33,431 nucleotides of DNA from Dehalococcoidia bacterium (GTDB lineage Bacteria; Chloroflexota; Dehalococcoidia; SM23-28-2; HRBIN24). Positions 1-8,079 of this stretch are shown one piece after another. Where the stretch lies: positions 1 to 33,431 of the forward strand of contig JANXAP010000022.1 of assembly GCA_025062275.1 (NCBI GenBank). Reading direction: 5' to 3'. The translations under genes and the position numbers were made by a program. Below the pieces are notes generated by a model, which was given only the letters and a program-made list of their open reading frames with translations, was not told the DNA's origin and made no database searches. Each line of letters begins with the position of its first letter. Position 1 is the stretch's first letter.

Positions 1-493
1 GCCCCAGGCCGTCGATGGCCGCCCGCACTGCCTGTCCCATGTGGAAATGGTCTCGGGGCGACAGGAAAGAGATGTTGAGGAGCAGGAGCCGTGCCCCCTC
101 CAGGCCCGGACGCAGGTGGTAAAGGGGCACGGTCACGGACCAGTCCAGGTCCCACTGGGAAACGGTGCGCAATGGCAGCCCCCTGGCCAATGCCTCCCGC
201 CGCACGGCCTGCACCGCCTCACGGTCTACAGGGAAAGAGAGGTGCACCTGGGGGGCGCCCCACTGGGCGAAGTCGCCTTCGGCTCGCTCGGCGTCCAGCA
301 GGGTGAAGGAGGTCGGGTGCAGGGGGCCGTGGACGGCTATCAGCACCGCCAGCTCCGGCCGATGGGAGGCCAGCTCGTCAGCTACCTGGGCCAGGGCGTC
401 CAGAGTGCGCTGGACCTCCCGCTCCCGCCCCCGTCCCACCTCGGGGACGATGATGGGCGGGTGGGGGGAGATGCAGGCATAGACGATGGGCAT
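1..493 (-). CDS. Class III extradiol dioxygenase-like (LigB/MEMO superfamily) protein, 3' end cut by window edge
   Basis: Reading the minus strand from an ATG at 493 gives an open frame of 164 codons that runs off the left edge. The N-terminus has the pattern ISPHPPIIVPEVG, seen in subunit-B-like proteins of the class III extradiol dioxygenase superfamily and in the related MEMO/AMMECR1-associated family. A later stretch, LIAVHGPLHP, has a His in the place where this fold usually carries a metal ligand. An ATG at 511 in the same frame is possible. I prefer 493 because a GGAAG sits about 10 bases upstream and the conserved region begins there. The gene starts 22 bases after the selA stop and is probably co-transcribed with it. 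It could be a true ring-cleavage enzyme or the non-catalytic MEMO type; the missing C-terminus would help decide. The family call is fairly sure and the substrate is unknown. Confidence 0.7.
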   Translation of the reverse strand, partial: MPIVYACISPHPPIIVPEVGRGREREVQRTLDALAQVADELASHRPELAVLIAVHGPLHPTSFTLLDAERAEGDFAQWGAPQVHLSFPVDREAVQAVRREALARGLPLRTVSQWDLDWSVTVPLYHLRPGLEGARLLLLNISFLSPRDHFHMGQAVRAAIDGLG

Positions 494-515
494 GGCCGCC
501 GCTTCCGGCATCCAA

Positions 516-1889
516 TTATACGGCGGCCAGAGCGCTGCGCAGCGCCGACAGCAGGGCGGCGTCGTCGCGGGGGTCCACCGTTCGGGGGTCCAGCAGGAGC
601 GCATCGGCCTCGATGCGACCCACCACCGACGGCTCCCCCAGGCGCAGGCGTCGGGCCACCTCCAGGAGCCAGGCCCCTTCCCCCGGCACCGCCAGCACCC
701 GCGTGGGCACCCCCTCCTCGGGCAGGCTGCCGCCACCCACCATAGAGCGGGAGGGGCGCACCTGGGCCGGTGGCCCCAACGCCCGTGCCCAGCGCCGCGC
801 CCGCCGCTCCACCTCCCGCAAGGGCATCGCTATCATCCGCCAGACGGGGACCTTGGCGAGGGCCTCGCCCCGCAGGTAGTGCAGCAGGGTAACCTGCAGG
901 GCGGCGGTGCTGGCCTTGTCCAGTCGCACGGCCCGTGCCAGGGGGTGGCGACGCAGCCGCTCCACCAGCTCCCGCCGACCGAGGACGATGCCGGCCTGGG
1001 GACCGCCCAGCAGCTTGTCGCCCGAAAAGCACACCAGGTCTGCCCCGTCCCTCAGGGACTCCTGAGGCGTCGGCTCGTAGGCCAGGCCGAAGCGCGTCGT
1101 ATCCAGCAGGCAGCCGGAGCCGAGGTCATCGATCAAGATGAGGCCGCGGGAGTGGGCCAGCTCGGCCATCTCCCGCAGGGGAACGCTGTGGGTGAACCCG
1201 ACGATGCGAAAGTTGCTGGCATGGACACGCAGCAGGGCGGCCGTCTCGGGGCCGATGGCGGACTCGTAGTCGTGCAGGTAGGTGCGGTTGGTGGTGCCCA
1301 CCTCCACCAGGCGGGCTCCCGACTGGCGCAGGATATCTGGGATGCGGAAGCCACCGCCGATCTCCACCGCCTGACCACGGGAGACCACCACCTCCCGTCC
1401 CTGGCACAGGGCGGTGAGGGCCAGCAGCACAGCGGCGGCGTTGTTGTTCACCACCAGGGCCGCCTCCGCCCCCGTGAGACGGCACAGCAGGCCTTCCAGG
1501 TGCACATGGCGGGAGCCGCGCTCGCCGGACTCCAGGTCGAACTCCAGGTTGGAGTAGCCCCGCGACACGGCCTCCATGGCCGCGACGGCCTCGTCGGACA
1601 GGGGAGCCCGTCCCAGATTGGTGTGGACGATCACGCCGGTGGCGTTGATGACCGGCCGCAGGGAGGGACGCAGGACGGCGTGTGCCCGGTGAAGGACGGC
1701 CTCTGCCAGTTGCTCATGGCTGGGGGCTGGCCGCCCCTGGGCGATGGCCGCACGGGCCTCGGCCAGCACCTCTCTGGCCAGCTGGGCCACTACCTCGGGC
1801 GGAGCGTCGTTGCGCAGGGGTTGAAGGGCTGGATGGCCCGCCAGGCGGTCTACGCTGGGAAGGTCACGGAAGGGGCTTCGGGATGTCAT
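516..1889 (-). CDS. selA: L-seryl-tRNA(Sec) selenium transferase
   Basis: SelA is a PLP enzyme that converts Ser-tRNA(Sec) to Sec-tRNA(Sec) using selenophosphate, the committed step of bacterial selenocysteine synthesis. The product is 457 residues, close to the usual 460. The N-terminal SelA domain is followed by the PLP fold, with INATGVIVHTNLGRAPLS near residues 81-98, VEVGTTNRTYLHDY near 195-208, DDLGSG near 254-259, and the PLP lysine in SGDKLLGGPQAG at K292. The start is an ATG 21 bases after the CoA-transferase stop, with only a weak ribosome site, so translation may depend on the upstream gene. Its presence implies that this organism makes selenoproteins. No selB, selD or tRNA-Sec is visible in the window, and no gene here needs UGA readthrough to stay open. 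Confidence 0.93.
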   Translation of the reverse strand: MTSRSPFRDLPSVDRLAGHPALQPLRNDAPPEVVAQLAREVLAEARAAIAQGRPAPSHEQLAEAVLHRAHAVLRPSLRPVINATGVIVHTNLGRAPLSDEAVAAMEAVSRGYSNLEFDLESGERGSRHVHLEGLLCRLTGAEAALVVNNNAAAVLLALTALCQGREVVVSRGQAVEIGGGFRIPDILRQSGARLVEVGTTNRTYLHDYESAIGPETAALLRVHASNFRIVGFTHSVPLREMAELAHSRGLILIDDLGSGCLLDTTRFGLAYEPTPQESLRDGADLVCFSGDKLLGGPQAGIVLGRRELVERLRRHPLARAVRLDKASTAALQVTLLHYLRGEALAKVPVWRMIAMPLREVERRARRWARALGPPAQVRPSRSMVGGGSLPEEGVPTRVLAVPGEGAWLLEVARRLRLGEPSVVGRIEADALLLDPRTVDPRDDAALLSALRSALAAV

Positions 1890-1910
1890 GGCGGGCGCCT
1901 GCCCGCGGCC

Positions 1911-3125
1911 CTACAGCGGACGGCTCTGGGCGGCCGCGTCGGGAGCCCTCACCAGGCCGTCTGCCAGGAACCTGGCTACCTCCTGGCTGCTGTAGCCGTG
2001 CTCCAGTAGCAGCTCCACCGAGTGCTGGCCGATCTCCGGCCCGATGGCCGGCGGAGCGGGGTCGGCCCAGCCCCTGCGCAGGGGCACGTCGATGCCGCGG
2101 AAGGTGACACCGCTGTCGTCGACCACCTCCACGATGGAATCGTTGGCCAGAACCTGGGGATGCTGCACCACCTGCGGGATGTCCAGGACCGGGGCGGCCA
2201 GCGCCCGGTAGCGAGCGCACCTCTCTAGCAACTCGAAGAGGGCCAGGCCGTTGCAGATGTCCTGGATCTCTCTCTCCAGCTCGTCGACGTGGGCCAGCCT
2301 GGACTCCATGTCCTTGAACCGTTCGTCCTGGTAGAGGGGGATGCCCAGCGCCTCGCAGAGCCGCCGGAAGAAGCCGTCGTTGGGCGCCGAGAGGAAGACA
2401 TGGCTGCCATCGGCACAGCGGAATATGCCTGACGGGGCGAAGTAAGGGCTGCGGTTGGCAGTCCGGGGGTGCACCCAGCCCGTGAGCAGATAGCTGCCCA
2501 ACGAGGTGGTGTTGAGGCAGAGGGCGGCCTCCAGCAGGGACGTATCTACCCTCTGGCCGGAGCCAGTAGCGTTGCGTTGCTGCAGCCCAACCAGCGCCCC
2601 GATCACCGCCAGCAGTGCTGTGGTCATATCGATGATGGGCGCCGGCACCCTCGAAGGGCGTCCAGCGTCGCCACCGTTGAGGCTGGCCAGGCCCGAGAGG
2701 GACTGGGCCAGGGGGTCGATGCCCGGTCGGCCCGCATATGGGCCCTCTTTGCCCCAGGCGGTGATGCCGACCCAGACGATGTCCGGCCGCACCTTGCTGG
2801 CCTGGTCGTAGGAGATGCCCAGGGCCGAGAGGGCCGGCTCCTGCACGTTGGTTATGAGGACGTCCGACCGCTCCACCAGCCGGGCGATGATCTCCCTGGC
2901 GCCGGGGTCGGCCAGGTTCAGCGCGATGCTGCGCTTGTTGCGGTTTACGCTCATAAAGAGGGCCGACTGGCCTCGCCATCTGGGCCCCAGGACGCGCAGC
3001 GGGTCGCCTTGCAGGTCTTCGACCTTCACCACATCGGCGCCGAGGCTGCCCAGGAAGGACGCCGCGTATGGCCCCGAGATCATGGAGGCCACTTCCAGGA
3101 CGCGCGTGCCGGCCAGGGGGCCCAT
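1911..3125 (-). CDS. Family III CoA-transferase (CaiB/BaiF type)
   Basis: This 404-residue protein belongs to the formyl-CoA transferase/CaiB/BaiF family, which moves CoA between carboxylic acids through an enzyme-bound aspartyl-CoA. Family hallmarks include the N-terminal LAGTRVLEVASMISGPYAAS, the strand GADVVKVEDLQGDPLR, the block NRNKRSIALNL, and the conserved Asp of PIIDMTTALLAVIGAL, which matches the catalytic aspartate region. The frame is open further upstream, but that part is compositional. The ATG at 3125 begins the conserved N-terminus. A -10-like TATAGT about 37 bases upstream suggests that this gene starts a transcription unit with selA and the LigB-like gene. The substrate cannot be read from sequence. 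Next to the flavoprotein operon, a role in activating a cyclic acid or a breakdown product is reasonable inference. Confidence 0.88.
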   Translation of the reverse strand: MGPLAGTRVLEVASMISGPYAASFLGSLGADVVKVEDLQGDPLRVLGPRWRGQSALFMSVNRNKRSIALNLADPGAREIIARLVERSDVLITNVQEPALSALGISYDQASKVRPDIVWVGITAWGKEGPYAGRPGIDPLAQSLSGLASLNGGDAGRPSRVPAPIIDMTTALLAVIGALVGLQQRNATGSGQRVDTSLLEAALCLNTTSLGSYLLTGWVHPRTANRSPYFAPSGIFRCADGSHVFLSAPNDGFFRRLCEALGIPLYQDERFKDMESRLAHVDELEREIQDICNGLALFELLERCARYRALAAPVLDIPQVVQHPQVLANDSIVEVVDDSGVTFRGIDVPLRRGWADPAPPAIGPEIGQHSVELLLEHGYSSQEVARFLADGLVRAPDAAAQSRPL

Positions 3126-3161
3126 CCCTGCTTCCCGTCTCGTCGAGAATGGTCTCCGACT

Positions 3162-3191
3162 ACTATATCGGCTCGGCCAGAGTGAGAGAAA
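3162..3191 (-). promoter_or_regulatory. Putative sigma70-type promoter for CoA-transferase/selA unit
   Basis: The minus strand carries TATAGT at 3162-3167, a good -10 match, with a weak TTTCTC 18 bases upstream at 3186-3191. The predicted transcript would start near 3155 and give a leader of about 30 bases, the length seen at the clearer promoters in this window. The -35 match is poor, so confidence is moderate. Confidence 0.42.
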
Positions 3192-3226
3192 GCCCCGACG
3201 GTCACGGAGCGCCGGGCGCGCCGCCG

Positions 3227-3679
3227 TCAGGAAGCGCTCTGTCGCCCCGACTTCATGAGGGTGGCGACGATACGGTCCAGCAACTCGTCCGAGCCTTGCT
3301 GCACGAAGGGGACCATCAGCCGGTTCACCACCGGCCCCAGCACGCCGCCGTAGGTGACATCGCCGTCGCCGCGGATGACGGTGCCCCCGTCCGAGTCGGA
3401 CAGGGTTATCAGGCCATGACCGCTGATGGGCTCGTTGAGGCCTGTCAGGTCGAACCCGACCCGTTCTCCCTCGACCCATTCGGTGACCACGACCCTGACC
3501 TTGGTGGTGCGTCGCAGAGGCCCCACCTCGCCCTTGATGACCCATATGTACTCTTTGTCGCTGATCACCTCGTGGGACTGGTAGCCAGGGGCCATGGGCG
3601 CCCAGTTGTTGATGTCCTTCACGAACTCCCACACCTGGGCGCGCGGGAGCGGGATCTCGCGTTCGTACTTGATCTTCAT
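3227..3679 (-). CDS. SRPBCC-family protein, CoxG-like
   Basis: The product is 150 residues with the START/SRPBCC (Bet v 1-like) helix-grip layout. It starts MKIKYEREIPLPRAQVWEF and continues with the typical helix-1 segment VKDINNWAPMAPGY, the beta strands, and a long C-terminal helix (VQQGSDELLDRIVATLMK). CoxG proteins of carbon monoxide dehydrogenase clusters are the nearest named family, but no CODH genes are present. A hydrophobic-ligand binding or membrane-recruitment role is more likely. The ATG at 3679 has GAGGGAG upstream; the frame remains open beyond it, but the conserved domain starts here. It is the last gene of the flavoprotein operon, 34 bases after the preceding stop. It may shuttle or present the hydrophobic substrate to the two dehydrogenases, which is inference. 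Confidence 0.8.
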   Translation of the reverse strand: MKIKYEREIPLPRAQVWEFVKDINNWAPMAPGYQSHEVISDKEYIWVIKGEVGPLRRTTKVRVVVTEWVEGERVGFDLTGLNEPISGHGLITLSDSDGGTVIRGDGDVTYGGVLGPVVNRLMVPFVQQGSDELLDRIVATLMKSGRQSAS

Positions 3680-3713
3680 CGCACAGCTCCCTCGGCATGA
3701 CCATCGGGACGGC

Positions 3714-5339
3714 TCATGCTTGCCCTCCGGTAGCGTGCATGGCCGACAGGTAGCCCCAGGTAACGGCCAGGCCGATAGTGCCTCCGCCACCGTAGTAGCC
3801 CGGCCCGGCCACGCTGGCCATGACGTTGCCGGCAGCGTAGAGGCCCTCGATAGGCTGGCCGCGCACGTTCAGCACCTGGCCGTGCACGTTGGTACGGGGG
3901 CCGCCCTTGGTGCCGGCCGATGCCACATGGATGGGCAGGGCATAGAAGGGAGGCCTCTCGATGGTGCCGATGTTGGGGTGGTAGTGGGACGGGTCTCCCA
4001 GCCAGCGCTCGTAGGGCGCGTTGCCGCGCTGGAACTCCCTGTCCACACCTGCCTTGGCGAACTCGTTCCAGCGGTCGACCGTGTCTTGCAGGCGCTCGCA
4101 GTCGATGCCCAGCTTCGCTGCCAGGTCCCCCAGCGTCTCGGCCTTGGGCAGCCACTCCGGGTCGGGGTCGGTGGGCATCACCGTCAGGATGGGATATTTG
4201 GCCCTGAACTGGGAGTCCATGATGACCCAGCAGGGGATGTTACGGAAGGTGTACTCGGTGGGATCGAAGGCGTACAGCGCCTTGGACATATCGTTGTAGT
4301 TAACGGCCTCGTTGACGAAGCGCAGCCCGTGGCGGTTGACCATGATGGAATGGGGCAGGCTCCTCTCGCCGATGACCCAGCGGCTGACGGGCCTCCCTTC
4401 GTACTCTTCGCCGGGGACGCTGGCCCCGGGGTAGAGCCAGGCCTCCGGCATGTTGCCCAGGTCGGCACCTATCTCCAGGGTCATGAGCAGGCCGTCACCC
4501 CTGTTGAAGGGAGTGCTGCAGTGGAGATGGACAGGCCCCGGAATGAAGCGGTGCCACAGCTCCTGGTTCCACTCGAAGCCGCCGCAGGCCAGGATGGTGC
4601 CCTTTGTGGCCTGCAGGACGATGCGCTCCTCCTCCCGGCGCACCGTTTCGACCCCCACCACGCGACCGTTCTGTTGCAACAGCCTGACGGCACGGGTCTC
4701 CAGCATGAACTCTATGCCACGGTCGAGGCATGCCTTCAGCAGCCCGGCTATGAGGGCGTTGCCCGAACCGACGAGGCCCTGGCTCATCCGCTCTTCGATG
4801 GCCTGCAGGGGGAAGGAGGCGGGCCGGGCCATGCCGAGCATGGCCTCGTCTATGGTCAGGGGGACCACCATCATGGGCGAAGGCGGGATTTTCGAAGCCC
4901 AGTCACCGAGCTGTGGCAGTGGGAAGAAGCCGGGGTCGAGAGTGCGGCCCGCCTTCCCTCCCGGCATCTCGGCATGATAATCGGGCATCGAGGAGGCGCG
5001 GAACTTGAGAGGCGTCTTCTCCTCTAAGTAGCGGATGACTTTATGTCCAGTATCTACGAACTTCTCCACCAGCTCGCGGGGCGCGCGGCCGGCAGTGAGG
5101 CGGGTGCAGTACTCCAGGGCCTCGTCCCTGGAGTCCTCCTCGCCCACCTCCGCCATGTGGTGATTGAGCGGTATCCACACCCCTCCACCCGACAGGGCAG
5201 ATGTCCCCCCGATCTTGTCGGCGGCCTCCACCACGATTACTCTCGCCCCTCGATCGTGGGCGACGATGGCCGCTGTCAGCCCAGCGGCCCCCGATCCCAC
5301 CACCACCACATCGGCCTCTCTGTTCCTGCTCTGCTCCAT
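3714..5339 (-). CDS. FAD-dependent dehydrogenase, KstD/fumarate-reductase flavoprotein family (copy 1)
   Basis: This 541-residue flavoprotein has the FAD dinucleotide motif GSGAAG at residues 15-20, the ADKIGGTSALSGGGVWIP segment typical of 3-ketosteroid delta1-dehydrogenase relatives, and the C-terminal FAD motif GLYAAGNVMASVAGPGYYGG followed by GGTIG. The first Tyr of that last motif aligns with the catalytic Tyr of the KstD C-terminal YPGAG motif. The family inserts or removes ring double bonds by hydride and proton abstraction. The length is typical. The ribosome site GGAGGG precedes the ATG at 5339. It is the second of two tandem paralogues, 37 bases after copy 2, and lies downstream of etfBA. 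A 3-ketosteroid, another cyclic ketone or a fumarate-like compound could be the substrate; the sequence does not say which. Confidence 0.85.
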   Translation of the reverse strand: MEQSRNREADVVVVGSGAAGLTAAIVAHDRGARVIVVEAADKIGGTSALSGGGVWIPLNHHMAEVGEEDSRDEALEYCTRLTAGRAPRELVEKFVDTGHKVIRYLEEKTPLKFRASSMPDYHAEMPGGKAGRTLDPGFFPLPQLGDWASKIPPSPMMVVPLTIDEAMLGMARPASFPLQAIEERMSQGLVGSGNALIAGLLKACLDRGIEFMLETRAVRLLQQNGRVVGVETVRREEERIVLQATKGTILACGGFEWNQELWHRFIPGPVHLHCSTPFNRGDGLLMTLEIGADLGNMPEAWLYPGASVPGEEYEGRPVSRWVIGERSLPHSIMVNRHGLRFVNEAVNYNDMSKALYAFDPTEYTFRNIPCWVIMDSQFRAKYPILTVMPTDPDPEWLPKAETLGDLAAKLGIDCERLQDTVDRWNEFAKAGVDREFQRGNAPYERWLGDPSHYHPNIGTIERPPFYALPIHVASAGTKGGPRTNVHGQVLNVRGQPIEGLYAAGNVMASVAGPGYYGGGGTIGLAVTWGYLSAMHATGGQA

Positions 5340-5376
5340 CGTGACCCTCCTGCGTCAGCCCTGTCTGGGGCCTCGC

Positions 5377-7023
5377 TTACATCCTTTCGGTGGCGGTCAC
5401 GCCGCAGATATAGCCGAAGGTTATGGCCGGGGCGAGGGTGCCTCCGCCCCCGCAGTAGGCGCCCCCCAGCGGAGCCGCGATGGTGTTGCCGGCGGCATAC
5501 AGGCCGGGAATGGGGTGCCCACGCACGTGCATCACCTGCCCCCTCTGGTTGACCCGGGGGCCGCCGTTGGTGCCCAGCGCTCCCGGGTACACTGGCAGGG
5601 CGTAGAAGGGCGGCTGAGCGATGGTGCCCAGGTTGGGATGTGGCGCGTCGGGATCCCCGGAGTAGCGTGCGAAGGGGTTCTTGCCCCGCCCGAACTCTCG
5701 GTCCTCGCCCTGCGCCACGAAGCTGTTCCAACGGTCGACGGTCTCCACCAGGCGCTCGGCGTCCACACCTATCTTTCCGGCCAGCTCCGGCAAGCTATCG
5801 GCCCGCACCAGCCACTCCGGATCGGGGTCGCCGGGCATGACCGTCATGATGGGGTACCTGGACCTGAACTGCCTGTCCATGATGGCCCAGCAGGGGATAT
5901 TCCTGTAGGAGTAGGAGGTAGGATCGAACTCGGCCATCGCCTTGGTCAGGTCGTTGTAGGGCGCCCCCTCGTCGGCGAAGCGCCGTCCCCACCTGTTGAC
6001 CATGATGGTGTGAGGTAGGTTACGCTCGCCCCCCACCTGTCGTGCCAGCGGGTGGCCCTCGTATTCCTCCCCAGGAATGAAGGCGGAAGGGGACCCCCAG
6101 ACGCTGTGGGTGTTGGCCAGGTCAGCGCCTACCTCCATGGCCATCAACAGGGCGTCGCCCTCGTTGCCGGGCGGGCTGTTGGGCCATTGCATGGGGAAGG
6201 GCAAGAAGCGGGATATCAGCTCCTGGTTCCACTCGAAGCCACCCGCTGCCAGCACCACCCCCAGCCGCCCGACCAGGTCCCACTCTCTGTCGCTCACTTG
6301 GACGCGGACGCCGGTCACGCGTCCCTCCTCCTGCAGGAGCCTCCTGGCCCGGGCGTTCAGCAAGACGTGGACGCCCAGGCGCAGGCAGCCTGCCAGCAGG
6401 CCCGTCACCAGGGCCTGGCCCATGGTGGCCATCCCCTTGGTCATGCGCTCCTCCAGGAGTTGCAGGGGTAGCCCGGCGCCCCGCAGGAGCCTGCCGCCAC
6501 CGATGATCTCCTCCAGCGTCAGGGGGATGGAGTAGATGGGGGCAGGCCGCAGGAACGGCTCGGCCTCGCCCAGCACGCTGCGCGGGATGGGCTGCGGCTC
6601 CAGGCTGCGTCCCTTGAGCTTGCCTCCGACGATCTCGGCGTGGTAGTCGGGCGCGGCCCACACCGAGAACCGGAGAGGGGTCTTGTCCTCCAGGAAGCGG
6701 ACCACCTTCGGGGCCGTGTCCACAAACGTCTCCACCAGCGTCGGGTCGGCCGTGGGGCCTCCCAGCTTGAGGCAGTAGGCCAGGGCCTCCTCCTTGCTGT
6801 CCGACTCCCCCACCTCGGCCATGTGGTGGTTCTGGGGGACCCAGATAGCGCCTCCGGATACGGCCGAGGTGCCGCCTATCTTGTCCGCCCTCTCGACGAC
6901 GATGACCCGTGCGCCTCTGGCTGCGGCAGCCAGGGCCGCCGTGAGGCCGGCGGCCCCTGAGCCGACCACCACCAGGTCGGCGCCGCGCTGCGCCAGTGTG
7001 CCGGGGTCAGTCACGACCGGCAT
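5377..7023 (-). CDS. FAD-dependent dehydrogenase, KstD/fumarate-reductase flavoprotein family (copy 2)
   Basis: The product is 548 residues and clearly paralogous to copy 1. They share GSGAAG (here residues 21-26), the ADKIGGTSA segment with NHHMAEVGE, TPLRF/TPLKF, the FEWNQELI/L block and the C-terminal GLYAAGNTIAAPLGGAYCGG. The C-terminal catalytic Tyr region reads AYCGGGG here and GYYGGGG in copy 1, so the Tyr is kept but its neighbours differ. That fits two related dehydrogenases with different substrates or different ring positions. A GGAGGTG ribosome site precedes the ATG at 7023. It lies 26 bases after the etfA stop, inside the operon. I infer that its reduced flavin is reoxidised by the co-encoded ETF. 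Confidence 0.85.
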   Translation of the reverse strand: MPVVTDPGTLAQRGADLVVVGSGAAGLTAALAAAARGARVIVVERADKIGGTSAVSGGAIWVPQNHHMAEVGESDSKEEALAYCLKLGGPTADPTLVETFVDTAPKVVRFLEDKTPLRFSVWAAPDYHAEIVGGKLKGRSLEPQPIPRSVLGEAEPFLRPAPIYSIPLTLEEIIGGGRLLRGAGLPLQLLEERMTKGMATMGQALVTGLLAGCLRLGVHVLLNARARRLLQEEGRVTGVRVQVSDREWDLVGRLGVVLAAGGFEWNQELISRFLPFPMQWPNSPPGNEGDALLMAMEVGADLANTHSVWGSPSAFIPGEEYEGHPLARQVGGERNLPHTIMVNRWGRRFADEGAPYNDLTKAMAEFDPTSYSYRNIPCWAIMDRQFRSRYPIMTVMPGDPDPEWLVRADSLPELAGKIGVDAERLVETVDRWNSFVAQGEDREFGRGKNPFARYSGDPDAPHPNLGTIAQPPFYALPVYPGALGTNGGPRVNQRGQVMHVRGHPIPGLYAAGNTIAAPLGGAYCGGGGTLAPAITFGYICGVTATERM

Positions 7024-7049
7024 GGGACACCTCCACGGCCAGGACCCCT

Positions 7050-8036
7050 CTATCCGGCCTCCCTCTTGGCCTCCTTGAGTCGACGGATGAGGGCGTCCAG
7101 TAGCTCTACTGCGTCGCCGACGACGCCGTACTTGGCGTACCTGAAGATAGGAGCGCCCGAGTCCTTGTTGATGGCCACGATGGTCCGCGCCCCCGAGCAG
7201 CCTGCCATGTGCTGACTGGCCCCCGATATCCCCACGGCGATGTAGAGCAGGGGCTTGACCACCTTGCCCGTCAGGCCCACCTGGTGAGAGGCGTCGACCC
7301 AGCCGGCGTCCACCAGGGGGCGGGAGGCGGCCGGCACTCCCCCCAGCAGGCGGGCCAGCTCCTGGATCAGGGGGTAGTTATCGGGCGATCCCAGGCCGCG
7401 ACCGCCCGCAACGATCACCTGGGCCTCGTCCAGCCTCGGCCCGGAGGTCTCGGCCACCTGTATTCGCCGCGCCCTCTCGCCCGTTCCGTCCAGCGGGATG
7501 TGGACCTCCTGATATTCCGGCTCCGATGGGAGCGGGGCTGCCTGGGGGATGGTCGCCGTGGGGGCGGTCAGAAGCAGGTAGGGCGGCCCTCCGCGCAACC
7601 GATAGTCGGCGGTGAGGCTGCCGCCGAACGCCAGGGCTCTGGCCCGGAGGGTGCTGCCATCCTCGTCTCGCTCCACCGACTGCACGTTCACCAGCACCGG
7701 GACCTGCAGCCTGACGGCGACCCTGGCGGCCACGATGCGCGACCACCAGGAGCTGGCGAACACCAGGACGAAGGGGGAGGCTGACCGGCAGTAACGGGCC
7801 AGCAGCTCCACCGAGGCATCCAGCCCCGCGTCCTCGTCGTCGGGGTTCAGTACTTCGACTCGCCCGATGCCGTAACTGCGGGCGAAGGCCCGCATGTCCA
7901 GGGGCGGACGGCCCAGGCCCAGCCAGCGGGCCTCGGCGCCCAGCCCTTCGGCCGTCTGTCGCAGGAAGGTGAGCAGCTCTTCGATGTCTCCGCCCGTGAG
8001 CCTCTCGTAGGCCGAAGTGCAGGCGACGGCAATCAT
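7050..8036 (-). CDS. etfA: Electron transfer flavoprotein alpha subunit
   Basis: The 328-residue product has the two-part ETF-alpha layout: a variable N-terminal alpha/beta domain, then the conserved FAD-binding domain. Signature stretches are VAGGRGLGS, GLTGKVVKPLLYIAVGISGA, QHMAGCSGARTIVAINKD and APIFRYAKYGVVGD, which together bind the FAD. The partner beta subunit is directly upstream (43 bases). The heterodimer accepts electrons from flavin dehydrogenases and normally delivers them to ETF:quinone oxidoreductase at the membrane. No acyl-CoA dehydrogenase is in the operon, while two KstD-like flavoproteins follow immediately. That makes them the likely donors (inference). The GGAG site lies about 11 bases ahead of the ATG, behind an A-rich spacer. 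Confidence 0.93.
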   Translation of the reverse strand: MIAVACTSAYERLTGGDIEELLTFLRQTAEGLGAEARWLGLGRPPLDMRAFARSYGIGRVEVLNPDDEDAGLDASVELLARYCRSASPFVLVFASSWWSRIVAARVAVRLQVPVLVNVQSVERDEDGSTLRARALAFGGSLTADYRLRGGPPYLLLTAPTATIPQAAPLPSEPEYQEVHIPLDGTGERARRIQVAETSGPRLDEAQVIVAGGRGLGSPDNYPLIQELARLLGGVPAASRPLVDAGWVDASHQVGLTGKVVKPLLYIAVGISGASQHMAGCSGARTIVAINKDSGAPIFRYAKYGVVGDAVELLDALIRRLKEAKREAG

Positions 8037-8079
8037 TTTTGCGGTTCTCCACCGTGGCTTTGGACTCTAAGGTCTGGGC

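Noticed and set aside
41-1032. Long overlapping ORFs on both strands at the left end (for example plus 41-745 and minus 382-1032)
   Set aside because: They are Gly/Pro/Arg/Ala-rich shadows of selA and the LigB-like gene, without family motifs.
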